Positions 37,027 through 45,898 are shown, numbered from the stretch's first letter. The stretch: 64,000 nt of DNA from Candidatus Eisenbergiella intestinipullorum (GCA_019119815.1 DWWH01000066.1:1-64000); one strand, 5' to 3'. The notes: generated by a model not told the origin, from the sequence alone. Numbers and translations: made by a program.

Positions 37027-38854
37027 GGACAGGGTGGAACTGCTTGCGTCGGAGGCTCTGACCAAACAGAACGCGGATGCGGAATATCTGATGGAGCTGG
37101 ATGTGGACAACCTGCTTTTTCCCTATTATTTTGAAGCAGGGCTGACAGGTTCCGTCAACTACAAAAAGAAGGAGCTATACGGCGGATGGGAATCGACGAC
37201 CTGCCATATCCGGGGAACCTTTGCGGGACATTTCCTGAGCGCCGCGGCGCTTCTGTGCAGAGAGGGAGACTATCCGGTTCTGCGGGCGAAGGCGGAATAT
37301 ATGGTAGGAGAAATACGCAGGTGCCAGGAACGAAACGGCGGGCAGTGGGCTTTTCCGATCCCGGAAAAGTATCTGTTCTCCCTCCGGGCGGGCAAGCCGT
37401 TCTGGGCGCCGTTTTATGTCTGCCACAAGGTCATGATGGGACTGCTTGATACGGTGAAATATCTGGGAAACCGGACCGCGCTGCAGATCCTGGAGGGCTG
37501 CACGGAGTGGTTTGTGCGCTTTTTGGAGGATACGCCGCCGGAAACGCTGGAGCGTATGATGAATACGGAGGAGACCGGCGGGATAATGGAATTCTGGGCG
37601 GAATTCTACGGAATGACGAAGGATGAACGGCATCTTTTACTGATGCGCAGACTGGAGCGCCGCCAGCTCTTTGAGGCGATGCTGCAGAAAAAGGATGTGC
37701 TCACCAACATGCACGCCAACATGACGATTCCGGAGATCCACGGGGCGGCGAAGGCCTATGAGGTGACCGGAGAAAAGAGATACCTTCGGATTGCGGAAAA
37801 CTACTGGGAGCTGGCGGTGACCAGGCGCGGAATGTTTGCCACAGGGGGGCAGACCAGCGGGGAGGTCTGGACGCCCATGATGCGCCAGTCTGCCCGCCTT
37901 GGAGATCAGAATCAGGAGCACTGCGTGGTCTACAATATGATCCGTCTGGCGGATTATCTGCTGCGCTTTACCGGAAAGGCGGAATACGGCGATTATATTG
38001 AGAGAAATACGGTAAACGGTCTGTTCGCGCAGGGATTTTTCCGGGCGAGGGCGCTGGATGCCTGCGGGGAAAGTCCCTATCCGGAAACCGGCATCGTGGC
38101 CTACTATCTGCCGCTGATGGCCGGAGGACGGAAAAAGTGGAGCAGCAAAACGGAGGATTTCTGGTGCTGTCACTGTACGGCAGTGCAGGCCAACGCCAGG
38201 TACTGGGAATATGTGTATTACCGGAGAGAGGATGAGATCTGTGTCATTCAGTACCAGCCCTCCCGCCTGAAAACACAGGTGGACGGCGTTCCTTTTTCCC
38301 TGGAACTGGTCAAGGAGGATGACGGCGTAAGCTGCCTGGAGATCAATGAGGCTGCCATCGGTACGCCGGAGAGGCCCTCCTTTGACAGCTATCTGGTGAA
38401 AGTCAGAACGGAGCGGAAAAAGGAGGCGGTGATCTCCTTCCGCGTGCCCTGGTGGATAACGGGAAAGCTCCGCTGCTTCATCAATGGAGAGGAATGGGAG
38501 GAAGAAGCGGAGAACGGCTACCTGCGGCTGAAACGGGAATGGTCGGATGACCGGATCCGGATCGTGCTCCCCAGGGGGCTTCATACCTGGCCGCTGGCGG
38601 ATGAGCAGGACACGGTGGCCTTTTTGGACGGGCCGGAGGTGCTGGCAGGCCTGATCCCGGGAGAGAGGATCCTGTTTGGGGACAAGGACCGGCCGGAAAC
38701 GTTTCTGAAGCCTCACAATGAGAGGGTGTGGGGAAACTGGACGCACACCTACAAGACCTTCGATCAGCAGACCGGCTTTTATCTGAAGCCGGTGCGGGAG
38801 ATCGGCTCGGAGCCGTATACGGTGTATTTTCCGGTGAGGAAGGAACGCTTCTGA
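37004..38854 (+). CDS. GH127/DUF1680 beta-L-arabinofuranosidase-like enzyme
   Basis: The 616-residue protein starts at an ATG just after GGAGGAG within the end of the GH116 gene. It has the DUF1680 (alpha/alpha)6 core: GTFAGHFLSAAALL, LTNMHANMTIPEIHGAAKAYE, and GGQTSGEVW. The likely zinc and nucleophile cysteines are in NQEHC and FWCCHC. In HypBA1 a Glu and a zinc-bound Cys carry out catalysis on beta-L-arabinofuranosides; the E-x-C and CC patterns here fit that mechanism. Linkage specificity is uncertain because related families (GH142, GH146) share the fold. A paralogue of very different base composition lies at 47444. Confidence 0.88.
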   Translation: MELKRNSEDRVELLASEALTKQNADAEYLMELDVDNLLFPYYFEAGLTGSVNYKKKELYGGWESTTCHIRGTFAGHFLSAAALLCREGDYPVLRAKAEYMVGEIRRCQERNGGQWAFPIPEKYLFSLRAGKPFWAPFYVCHKVMMGLLDTVKYLGNRTALQILEGCTEWFVRFLEDTPPETLERMMNTEETGGIMEFWAEFYGMTKDERHLLLMRRLERRQLFEAMLQKKDVLTNMHANMTIPEIHGAAKAYEVTGEKRYLRIAENYWELAVTRRGMFATGGQTSGEVWTPMMRQSARLGDQNQEHCVVYNMIRLADYLLRFTGKAEYGDYIERNTVNGLFAQGFFRARALDACGESPYPETGIVAYYLPLMAGGRKKWSSKTEDFWCCHCTAVQANARYWEYVYYRREDEICVIQYQPSRLKTQVDGVPFSLELVKEDDGVSCLEINEAAIGTPERPSFDSYLVKVRTERKKEAVISFRVPWWITGKLRCFINGEEWEEEAENGYLRLKREWSDDRIRIVLPRGLHTWPLADEQDTVAFLDGPEVLAGLIPGERILFGDKDRPETFLKPHNERVWGNWTHTYKTFDQQTGFYLKPVREIGSEPYTVYFPVRKERF

Positions 38855-38877
38855 AAAAGAGGAACACCGGTCGGGAA

Positions 38878-39063
38878 GCGATCTCATTCAGAGTGAGTTC
38901 GCTTCCCGGAAGGAGCTGATGGGCCTTCGCCAGGCGGACGTTGTACAGATACTTCAGGAAGGTGGCCCCGGTGGCGCCATGAAAGACGCGGGAATCCAGC
39001 AAATCGAACAGAGACGCTGCCTCTGTCAGGATCGGGGACGGGCAGGAGGCCGGGAGAGGTAAC
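38878..39063 (-). pseudogene. AraC regulator remnant with internal deletion
   Basis: Read on the minus strand, one open segment gives LPASCPSPILTEAASLFDLLD followed directly by SRVFHGATGATFLKYLYN and VRLAKAHQLLPGSELTLNEIA. In the intact AraC protein at 42374-43255 the matching pieces (IPASCLSPILTESEAAALF and RIFHGATGATFLEYLYNV) are separated by more than 100 residues. So this is a fragment of a close paralogue with an internal deletion and no second helix-turn-helix. It follows the GH127 gene and may once have regulated that operon. Confidence 0.8.
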
Positions 39064-39181
39064 GCTTACTTATATGGGAAATGATACCTGGTGCGCGGAC
39101 GTCAGCTATAATGATGGAACTGCTGTGCAACAGGAAATAGAAAAAAGAACGGGTGTCCATATTGAATGGGATACCTACAGT
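39059..39181 (+). pseudogene. N-terminal fragment of an ABC solute-binding protein
   Basis: The frame reads VTLTYMGNDTWCADVSYNDG then VVQ-like TAVQQEIEKRTGVHIEWDTY. This is the first strand and helix of family 1 or LipO-type binding proteins after the lipoprotein linker. It has no signal peptide upstream and runs into unrelated sequence after about 39181. It is a relic of a lost importer, abutting the AraC remnant. Confidence 0.6.
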
Positions 39182-39270
39182 ATTGTAAACCTACAGCCGT
39201 TGTTTCAGTTGAAATTGCGGGGGAAGATTTATATAATAAAAATATCTATCGGCATTGGGAGGGCAATAGA

Positions 39271-40560
39271 ATGCATCAGCTCATTATCCATAAACTTGGC
39301 CCTATACAGCACTGTGAATTATCCATCAAAAATTATACGATTCTGACCGGCTATCAGGCTTCCGGCAAGAGCACGATTGCAAAGGCTATCTATTTCTTTC
39401 GTACACTGAAAGAGGATATTTTTCAACTGATCCTGCGGCGAAGCTTCAGTCAGGCGGAGAGTGAGGAAAAACGAAGCAGCCTCAGAGGTGATTTTGAAAG
39501 CGCGACACGTAATAAATTCCTCAGCACATTTGGCACATCATACAGTATGGAACGTGATATGAAAGTGACCTATCATTATGCGGAGGGAATTGAGGTGTCT
39601 GTTTGTCTGACAGAAAGTCCGGATTTTTTGTCCCCCAACTATGTATGGGTAGATTATTCGCAGTCGATCCGGGATTTACTGAATAAATATGACAGACATT
39701 TGGAACACGAACAATTAAGGCAGGAGCTTGCAGATTTATTTGGAGATCCCTATGAGACTGTATATATTCCTGCGGGACGCAGCATTCTGACGCTGTTGGG
39801 AGGCCAGTTTAATTATATTTATTCAACTATGGATGATGCGCAGAAGCGTCTTTTGGATTCCTGTACCAGGGACTATATGGAACGTGTTTTGAAACTGCGG
39901 CCGCAATTCGCAAATGGGTTGGAAGGACTCCTGGAGGGAAAGCAGATTCCGCCTGCCCGGCGTGTTTTGTATCGCGAAGCGATTAAACTGATTCAGAAAA
40001 TTCTGAAAGGAAAATATTCGGTTACGGATGGTGAGGAGCGAATCTGGCTGGATACAGGACGATATGTAAAAATCAATTTCGCTTCCTCAGGACAACAAGA
40101 ATGTGTATGGATTTTGAATCTGTTATATTATTACTTTGTCATGCAGAATCCCGTATTCTTCATCATCGAGGAACCGGAATCCAATCTGTTTCCCGAATCT
40201 CAGAAAGCAATTGTTGAATTGGCTGCGCTGGTTGCCGGAACAGGAAATGCAGTACTTCTTACGACACACAGCCCATATGTCCTGGGCGCTGTCAATAATC
40301 TCCTTTATGCAGGAACAGTCGGTCAGGTGGCTGCTGAAAAGAGCGCAGAGATCATCGCACCTGAAAAATGGATCGATGCCCGCCGCTGCGAGGCCCGGTT
40401 TGTAGAGAATGGAGAGGCTGTGGACTGTATGGACAGGGAATTGATGCAGATTGATAACTCCCTTCTGGATCAAATTTCGCATGGAATAAACAGAGAATAT
40501 GATATCCTGTTTGAGATCGAGCAGAACGCTAAAATGCAGCAGAAGAACGGGGAGGAATAA
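39271..40560 (+). CDS. AAA family ATPase, OLD/AAA_15-like
   Basis: I start at the ATG at 39271 (MHQLIIHKLGPIQHCELSI), which is the normal opening of SMC/OLD-type ATPases and has GGGAGG upstream. The 429-residue protein has Walker A GYQASGKST (27-35), an ABC-like signature region (INFASSGQQECVWILNLL), Walker B FFIIEEPESNLFPESQ and a switch His in LLTTHSPYVLGA. Such stand-alone ATPases usually pair with a nuclease or toxin partner in phage defence. The downstream partner here is truncated (40559-40801). It is markedly more AT-rich than its flanks, a sign of transfer. Confidence 0.85.
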   Translation: MHQLIIHKLGPIQHCELSIKNYTILTGYQASGKSTIAKAIYFFRTLKEDIFQLILRRSFSQAESEEKRSSLRGDFESATRNKFLSTFGTSYSMERDMKVTYHYAEGIEVSVCLTESPDFLSPNYVWVDYSQSIRDLLNKYDRHLEHEQLRQELADLFGDPYETVYIPAGRSILTLLGGQFNYIYSTMDDAQKRLLDSCTRDYMERVLKLRPQFANGLEGLLEGKQIPPARRVLYREAIKLIQKILKGKYSVTDGEERIWLDTGRYVKINFASSGQQECVWILNLLYYYFVMQNPVFFIIEEPESNLFPESQKAIVELAALVAGTGNAVLLTTHSPYVLGAVNNLLYAGTVGQVAAEKSAEIIAPEKWIDARRCEARFVENGEAVDCMDRELMQIDNSLLDQISHGINREYDILFEIEQNAKMQQKNGEE

Positions 40561-40801
40561 ACGGAATGCTTATCTGATTGAGCTGAAAGGATCGGATATA
40601 GAGCATGCAATTGAACAGTTGGAGGCGACTGCTCAAAGACTGTATAGTGAGCTGAAGCCGTACAGGGTTAAATACAGACTGGTACACTCCAGGGCAAAAA
40701 CACATGCCATTAACAGCACCAGATTTAAAAGATTTTGCCAACGGCACAGTCAGCCCGGAGAGTTTATCCATAAAGAGAGTGTGCTGGAAGAAAATATTTA
40801 A
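40559..40801 (+). pseudogene. Truncated partner of the ATPase
   Basis: The frame encodes NAYLIELKGSDIEHAIEQLE and then a helix and YRVKYRLVHSRAKTHAINST, ending at 40801. The IELKG pattern resembles the core of small nuclease-like or regulatory partners found next to this ATPase type. No start codon or ribosome site fits: the frame is open from 40499, but only as an overlap with the ATPase in another register. The N-terminal half therefore seems deleted. I cannot name the family with certainty. Confidence 0.55.
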
Positions 40802-40821
40802 GATACAAATTGTCATATGTG

Positions 40822-40855
40822 CCCCCGGACTAGGAACAGATGGTCCGGGGGTTTT
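40822..40855 (+). terminator. Terminator after the ATPase unit
   Basis: CCCCCGGAC at 40822-40830 pairs perfectly with GTCCGGGGG at 40843-40851, followed by four Ts. Confidence 0.85.
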
Positions 40856-40886
40856 GTATCAGAGATTTATGAAAAATAATTTAAAA

Positions 40887-40916
40887 TTGACAATACTGTG
40901 CAATGCACACTATAAT
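40887..40916 (+). promoter_or_regulatory. Promoter and operator of the PadR operon
   Basis: TTGACA (40887-40892) and TATAAT (40911-40916) are perfect with an 18-nt spacer. The spacer holds the inverted repeat TGTGCAATGCACA, placed where a bound PadR dimer would block RNA polymerase. Autoregulation is inferred. Confidence 0.8.
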
Positions 40917-40938
40917 AAACCCAGGAGGTACATCTAAC

Positions 40939-41277
40939 GTGGGTGAAGAAAGGGATCTGCTGGAAAATCTCAGGCAGGAGCTGCGAAGAGGAACGCTGAT
41001 TCTCAGCGTACTGAGTCAGATGAAGGAACCGAAATACGGATATGCGCTGGTGCAGAGCCTGGAGGAGAAGGGCGTGGAAATCGAGGCGAACACCCTGTAT
41101 CCGCTTCTGCGGAGGCTGGAGAAGCAGGGGCTGTTGAAGAGCGAGTGGGATACGAAAGAAGCGAAGCCGAGAAAATACTATCGCCGTACGGTACTTGGAG
41201 ATTTTATGTATGAGGAAATGAAGAAGCAGTGGTCTGCGGTTTCCGAAACCATGAACGGGCTGCTGCGGGAGGAGTGA
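40939..41277 (+). CDS. PadR family transcriptional regulator
   Basis: The GTG at 40939 lies 10 nt after AGGAGG. The 112-residue protein is a short PadR winged helix: LRRGTLILSVLSQMKEPKYGYALVQSLEEKG, then IEANTLYPLLRRLEKQGLLKSEW, with KPRKYYRRT in the wing. The C-terminal dimer helix is short, as in group 2 PadR proteins. It is 4 nt upstream of a HAAS-domain membrane protein. Such PadR/HAAS pairs are widespread in Firmicutes and often respond to envelope stress or developmental signals. Confidence 0.92.
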   Translation: MGEERDLLENLRQELRRGTLILSVLSQMKEPKYGYALVQSLEEKGVEIEANTLYPLLRRLEKQGLLKSEWDTKEAKPRKYYRRTVLGDFMYEEMKKQWSAVSETMNGLLREE

Positions 41278-41281
41278 GAAT

Positions 41282-42307
41282 ATGACGGAAGCGGACAGAG
41301 AGCTGATGCAGCGGTATATTTACCAGGTGGTAAGGCGGCTTGCGAAGGACCAGCGGGAAGAGACCGCAAGGGAGCTGGAGGAGCTGATTACGGACATGGC
41401 GGAGCAGAAGGGAATGGAGGAAGCGCTGAAGGAGCTCGGAGATCCGGCGGTTTTTGCGCAGAAGTACCGGGAGGAGCCGGCCTGGGTGATCGGGCCGGAA
41501 TATGCGGAGGATTACAGATGGCTTTTAAAGGTCGTGCTGGCCGCAGTGGCTCTTTCTGTGGTCATTTCCGGAGTGGTGCAGGGCCTGCTTCAGGGGGACG
41601 GGATGCGGATTCTGACGGACGTTGTTTCCAGCGCGGTGATGGGGGCTCTCTGCGCGGTGGGAGCGGTAACGATTCTGTTCATGATTCTGGAAAGAAGGAA
41701 GATCCGGGTGGATTTCAGGAAAGAATCCGGAACATCAGAAAATGCAGGCGCGGAACGAAGGAACTGGATTCCCGCGCTGCTTCCGCCGGTGCCGGATTCC
41801 AAAGCGGTGATAAAACGGTCGGATGAAGCGGTGAATCTGATTTTTGAGGCGCTGCTCGCGGGACTGATGATTTTTGCACCGTGGCTGTTTGGAGCCTATG
41901 TTTTTGAAAACGGTACATTCATTCGCACCATTCCCATTGTTAATCTGGAACGGTGGAACATCATTCTGCCTGTTCTTCTGATCGCTCTTGCGGCAGGATT
42001 CGCAGATGATGTGGTACGGCTGGTCTGTGGGCGTTACTGCCGGACGGTTCTGATCGTCTGCCTGATCAGCGGAGCGGTTCAGGCGGTATCTGCCTGGATT
42101 ATGCTGAAGGCGCTTCCTTTTTTCAACCCCTCTTTTGTACAGGAGCTGAGGCAGGAGTTCGGCTGGCAGGGAACGAAGGGGAATCTGCTGACTCTGTATG
42201 GAACGGGGCCTCTGGAGACCATCCTGCTTCTGGTGATCTGGGCCTGTATTCTGATTGAGATGGGGGTGACCGTTTATAAGGCGGTGAGATATGGGGAATC
42301 CGGTTAA
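41282..42307 (+). CDS. HAAS-domain multi-helix membrane protein
   Basis: The 341-residue protein begins with a HAAS-type helical domain (residues 1 to about 75: YIYQVVRRLAKDQREETARELEELI, then LKELGDPAVFAQKY), the usual partner domain of PadR. Six or so membrane helices follow, with a charged cytosolic loop near 140-180. Its function is unknown; HAAS proteins are thought to signal to or sequester their PadR partner. It starts 4 nt after padR stops, so the pair is one operon under the operator at 40887. A terminator-like inverted repeat follows. Confidence 0.82.
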   Translation: MTEADRELMQRYIYQVVRRLAKDQREETARELEELITDMAEQKGMEEALKELGDPAVFAQKYREEPAWVIGPEYAEDYRWLLKVVLAAVALSVVISGVVQGLLQGDGMRILTDVVSSAVMGALCAVGAVTILFMILERRKIRVDFRKESGTSENAGAERRNWIPALLPPVPDSKAVIKRSDEAVNLIFEALLAGLMIFAPWLFGAYVFENGTFIRTIPIVNLERWNIILPVLLIALAAGFADDVVRLVCGRYCRTVLIVCLISGAVQAVSAWIMLKALPFFNPSFVQELRQEFGWQGTKGNLLTLYGTGPLETILLLVIWACILIEMGVTVYKAVRYGESG

Positions 42308-42316
42308 AAAAGTTTT

Positions 42317-42372
42317 CAGAGGGCAGTGAATTTTTCAAAATGATTTTTCATTTTATCAATTCGCTGTCCTCT
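42317..42372. terminator. Bidirectional terminator between HAAS and AraC genes
   Basis: AGAGGGCAGTGAATT pairs with AATTCGCTGTCCTCT, two mismatches in 15, around an AT-rich loop. It serves two convergent genes. Confidence 0.65.
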
Positions 42373-42373
42373 T

Positions 42374-43255
42374 TCAGGCTCCGGAAGGGGAGGAGGCTCT
42401 TTTCCGGAATTCCCGCGGAGGCATCCCATAGGTATTTTTAAAAATACGGGTCAGATGGGAGGTGGAAGAAAAACCGCAGCGGGCGGCTATTTCACTCAGG
42501 CTCAGATCGCTGCCGAGAAGAAGCTGGTGCGCTTTCGCCAGGCGGACGTTATAAAGGTATTCCAGAAAGGTGGCTCCGGTGGCGCCGTGAAAAATGCGGC
42601 AGAAATGGTACCGGCTCATATGGGCCCGCTCAGCGGCCTGTTCCAGACTGACGGGCTCGTTGTAATGGCGGTTGATATAGCTGATTGCGGAAACGATTTC
42701 TTCCGGGATCCGTTCCGCGGAAAGTCCTTCTGAGATTTCCTTCCGCTTTAACAGCTCGGAGACAAAAACGAGCGTCTGAAGGACGGCGGAGCAGAGCAGT
42801 TTTTCTGTGAGAAAGCCCTTTCTGTGTCCATACATTTCCGCCTTACGAAAGCAGTCCAGGATTTCGGCGGTCTGTTTTTCATCCAGATGCAACACGCAGG
42901 AGTCCAGCGATCCAAACAGGGCTGCCGCTTCGCTTTCCGTCAGAATCGGAGACAGGCAGGAAGCGGGAATATTCATCAGATAACGTTCATAGTAAGAAGA
43001 ATCATAGCTTTTCGTATAATGCAGCTCAAAGGGCTTCAGAAAATACAGATCGCCCGGGCGGAGCGTATAGCGCAGATCATTCAGCAGAAGGGTGCGTTCC
43101 CCGGCGGCCTGCAGATAAAGCTCGTAGGAATCGTGGTAATGCTGCATTTTCATATTCATTTTCTGCGGATTGCGGACATATTCCACGCCAAACCCTGCAT
43201 AGGGGGCATATTCCGTGTGTTTCATATCTTTTTCCGGCTTCTCCTTTTCCTGCAT
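42374..43255 (-). CDS. AraC family regulator of the GH4 gene
   Basis: The 293-residue protein has an N-terminal cupin domain (YTLRPGDLYFLKPFELHYT) and a C-terminal AraC double helix-turn-helix (SLEQAAERAHMSRYHFCRIF, then LSEIAARCGFSSTSHLTRIF). It is divergent from the GH4 gene, which it most likely activates in response to a galacturonide or related sugar. It is nearly identical in several blocks to the AraC remnant at 38878-39063, so the two are recent duplicates. Confidence 0.9.
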   Translation of the reverse strand: MQEKEKPEKDMKHTEYAPYAGFGVEYVRNPQKMNMKMQHYHDSYELYLQAAGERTLLLNDLRYTLRPGDLYFLKPFELHYTKSYDSSYYERYLMNIPASCLSPILTESEAAALFGSLDSCVLHLDEKQTAEILDCFRKAEMYGHRKGFLTEKLLCSAVLQTLVFVSELLKRKEISEGLSAERIPEEIVSAISYINRHYNEPVSLEQAAERAHMSRYHFCRIFHGATGATFLEYLYNVRLAKAHQLLLGSDLSLSEIAARCGFSSTSHLTRIFKNTYGMPPREFRKRASSPSGA

Positions 43256-43479
43256 GAAAAATGTGATGCCTCTTTTGCAGAGAGTATAACAGAGAAAAAT
43301 GAAGAGAGCAATATTTAAATGTTTTTGATGTAAAAGAGCATGATTTTGACTTTTTTATTCATATATTGCATGTTACGATGAACACGAAATCAGAGGTGAA
43401 CGAAACTGGAAGGGTGGGAAAAGAAGGACTTTTCCCTGGAATAAAAGTGCCGTCTGCGGCGGCGGAAAGGAAAAGAGAG

Positions 43480-44868
43480 ATGAGATACGTGGAAAATCGG
43501 GCGGAAGATGTGAAAATCGCTTACATCGGCGGAGGTTCCAGAGGCTGGGCCTGGGGGCTGATGAGCGACCTGGCGGCGGTGGAGGACATGAACGGCACCG
43601 TCGCGCTCTATGACATTGACAAAGAAGCGGCAGAAAAAAACGAGGTGATCGGAAACCGCATGAAGGAGCTGCCGGACTGCCGCTCCGCATGGGCTTACAA
43701 GGCGGTGGATACGCTGAGGGAGGCTCTGACGGGAGCGGACTTCGTGGTGATTTCCATTCTGCCGGGAACCTTTGACGAGATGGAAAGCGACGTGCATGCG
43801 CCGGAAAAATACGGCATTTATCAGTCGGTGGGAGATACCGCAGGCCCCGGCGGCCTGATCCGCGCTCTGCGCACGATTCCCATGTTTGAGGAAATCGCGG
43901 CGGCAATCCGGGATTTCTGCCCGGATGCCTGGGTCATTAACTACACCAACCCCATGACGGTCTGTGTGCGGACGCTGTACCGGGTATTTCCGCAGATCAA
44001 GGCCTTCGGCTGCTGTCATGAGGTGTTCGGCACCCAGAAGCTGCTGGCGCTGGTGCTGAAGGACATGCTGGGAATTGAGGACGCAAAGCGGGAAGAGATC
44101 CGCGTGAACGTGACGGGCGTAAACCATTTCACCTGGCTGACCGAAGCCAAATACAGGAATGTAGATCTGTTCCCGCTTTACCGGAAATTCTGTGAAAAAT
44201 ACGCGGCGGAGGGCTTTTCCGAGCAGGCGGACAATAACTGGATGAACAATTCCTTTGCCAGCAGAGAGCGGGTGAAAATGGATCTGTTCCTGCGCTTTGG
44301 CGCGATTGCGGCGGCGGGCGACCGTCATCTGGCGGAATTCTGTCCGGGAAGCTGGTACCTGAAGGATCCGGAGACGGTGAAGAGCTGGTGCTTCGGCCTG
44401 ACTACCGTAGCCTGGAGAAAAGAGGATCTGAAGAAGCGTCTGGAAAGAAGCGGGCGGCTGTATACCGGCGAGGAAGCGCCTGTTATCAATCAGACCGGCG
44501 AGGAAGGCGTTCAGCAGATGCGGGCGATTCTGGGGCTGCGGGATCTGGTAACCAACGTGAACATCCCCAACCGGGGACAGATCCCCAACCTGCCCATCGG
44601 AGCGGTGGTGGAGACCAACGCGCATTTTTCCGCGGACAGCGTGCGTCCCGTATTTGCTGGCTCTCTGCCGGATTCCATCTATCCTCTCGTTTCCCGCGTG
44701 AGCGGCATTCAGGAGCTGATCGTGCAGGCTGCCCTTGACCGGGATCTGGAGCAGGCCTTCCGCGCCTTCCAGATGGATCCCAACATGAATCTCTCCATGC
44801 CTGACGCCAGAAAGCTGTTCGATGAGATGGTGGAGAATACGAAGAAGTATCTGGGGATGTATTTCTGA
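43480..44868 (+). CDS. GH4 family enzyme, CHEV subgroup (probable alpha-galacturonidase)
   Basis: I take the ATG at 43480, close to the usual family N-terminus, although the frame opens at 43366. The 462-residue protein has the NAD-binding motif (KIAYIGGGSRGW) and GH4 blocks INYTNPM, GCCHEVFG and VTGVNHFTW. In GH4 the residues after the metal-binding Cys sort by substrate; CHEV is the signature of alpha-galacturonidases such as LplD, while CHS and CHSV mark glucosidases and galactosidases. The enzyme uses NAD+ and a divalent metal in an oxidation-elimination mechanism. It acts in the cytosol, probably on pectin-derived sugars. The AraC gene is divergent. Confidence 0.88.
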   Translation: MRYVENRAEDVKIAYIGGGSRGWAWGLMSDLAAVEDMNGTVALYDIDKEAAEKNEVIGNRMKELPDCRSAWAYKAVDTLREALTGADFVVISILPGTFDEMESDVHAPEKYGIYQSVGDTAGPGGLIRALRTIPMFEEIAAAIRDFCPDAWVINYTNPMTVCVRTLYRVFPQIKAFGCCHEVFGTQKLLALVLKDMLGIEDAKREEIRVNVTGVNHFTWLTEAKYRNVDLFPLYRKFCEKYAAEGFSEQADNNWMNNSFASRERVKMDLFLRFGAIAAAGDRHLAEFCPGSWYLKDPETVKSWCFGLTTVAWRKEDLKKRLERSGRLYTGEEAPVINQTGEEGVQQMRAILGLRDLVTNVNIPNRGQIPNLPIGAVVETNAHFSADSVRPVFAGSLPDSIYPLVSRVSGIQELIVQAALDRDLEQAFRAFQMDPNMNLSMPDARKLFDEMVENTKKYLGMYF

Positions 44869-44885
44869 TAATGAATTTTTGTTAT

Positions 44886-44922
44886 AAAAAATGCGGCAGT
44901 ATGATAATCTGCCGCATTTTTT
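44886..44922. terminator. Bidirectional terminator after the GH4 gene
   Basis: AAAAAATGCGGCAG pairs perfectly with CTGCCGCATTTTTT around a 9-nt loop; usable by both convergent genes. It marks the switch to AT-rich sequence. Confidence 0.9.
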
Positions 44923-44939
44923 GAAAAGATTTTAGTATA

Positions 44940-45824
44940 TCAATTTACAAGTTTTTTATAGTGAAAAGCATTTCGGTATTCACGAGGAGTGGAATGTGCT
45001 TCTTTTTTAAAAATTCGATAAAAATATTTCGTATCTGAAAACCCACATTGCCTGGCAATACTTTCTATTGTCTGTTCCTGATTTGAAAGCAGATTTTTAG
45101 CAGCAGAAATACGTGTATGATTAATATACTGTATTAAACTGTAACCGGTATATTTTTTAAAGAGACCTGTAAGGTAAGCCGGATTGTAGTGGAATCTTGA
45201 AGCTATTTGAAGAGCAGTAAGGGGCTGATTGTAATGCAGTTGAATCCAATCGATGCATTCTGAAAGTCTTGGGGGAATATCCTGATCGCGAAGGATGTTG
45301 GCTGATAAAGTCTCGGAACAAAGTTCCAACATTAAGAGGCTTAAAGCGTAATGACATTTAAAGGTAGCTTTATAATGCTCCCGACATGCGATATCCATCA
45401 ACTGAAGAAATAAAAGTTGAGAATGTCCGGCAGATGGAACCAAGCCAGTTTCAGGAAGGACTACATGACCTTTCAAAAGCTGAAGTATATTTTGAAAAGG
45501 AAGAAGCTGGTCTTTATATTGAAAAGTGCCGCTCATTTGATATTCTGGGTCAGAAATATAAAAATGCGTCCAGTAATAGGAAAGATGGCCAATGCTTTCA
45601 TGGGTTCCATAATGCAGAGTATGAGGAAATAAAATTAGAAATTGGTTATCCTGAAGGACATATTCTTTTTCGCCTTGTGTAATGTACAAAGTCCCTTTGT
45701 GCACTAAAAGTAAAACAAAAGAATCAATATTCCTTTTAGGATGAAGGAATCCATTATCGCTTATCAAATTTCCGCAGGAAGAAAAGACCAAGGGATAGGA
45801 GGAATGGTAAATACAATATTTCAT
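44940..45824 (-). CDS. AraC family regulator of the AT-rich importer locus
   Basis: The 294-residue protein has an N-terminal AraC-binding cupin (YVLQDNQFLILFPHTLHYG) and a C-terminal double helix-turn-helix (LTALQIASRFHYNPAYLTGLF, then IESIARQCGFSDTKYFYRIF). It is divergent from the binding protein at 45976 and should activate that operon. Codon use is AT-rich, in line with the whole 44.9-51.0 kb block and unlike the AraC gene at 42374. Confidence 0.9.
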   Translation of the reverse strand: MKYCIYHSSYPLVFSSCGNLISDNGFLHPKRNIDSFVLLLVHKGTLYITQGEKEYVLQDNQFLILFPHTLHYGTHESIGHLSYYWTHFYISDPEYQMSGTFQYKDQLLPFQNILQLLKGHVVLPETGLVPSAGHSQLLFLQLMDIACREHYKATFKCHYALSLLMLELCSETLSANILRDQDIPPRLSECIDWIQLHYNQPLTALQIASRFHYNPAYLTGLFKKYTGYSLIQYINHTRISAAKNLLSNQEQTIESIARQCGFSDTKYFYRIFKKEAHSTPREYRNAFHYKKLVN

Positions 45825-45898
45825 CTAAAGATAGTCCACCTTATTAATAAAAATGTGAGTTGTTAATCTGCTATATGAATGCTACCATAAAATCATCC

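Noticed and set aside
45386..45682. Plus-strand frame of 98 codons opposite the AraC gene
   Set aside because: It is antisense to a clear AraC gene, lacks a ribosome site and resembles nothing.
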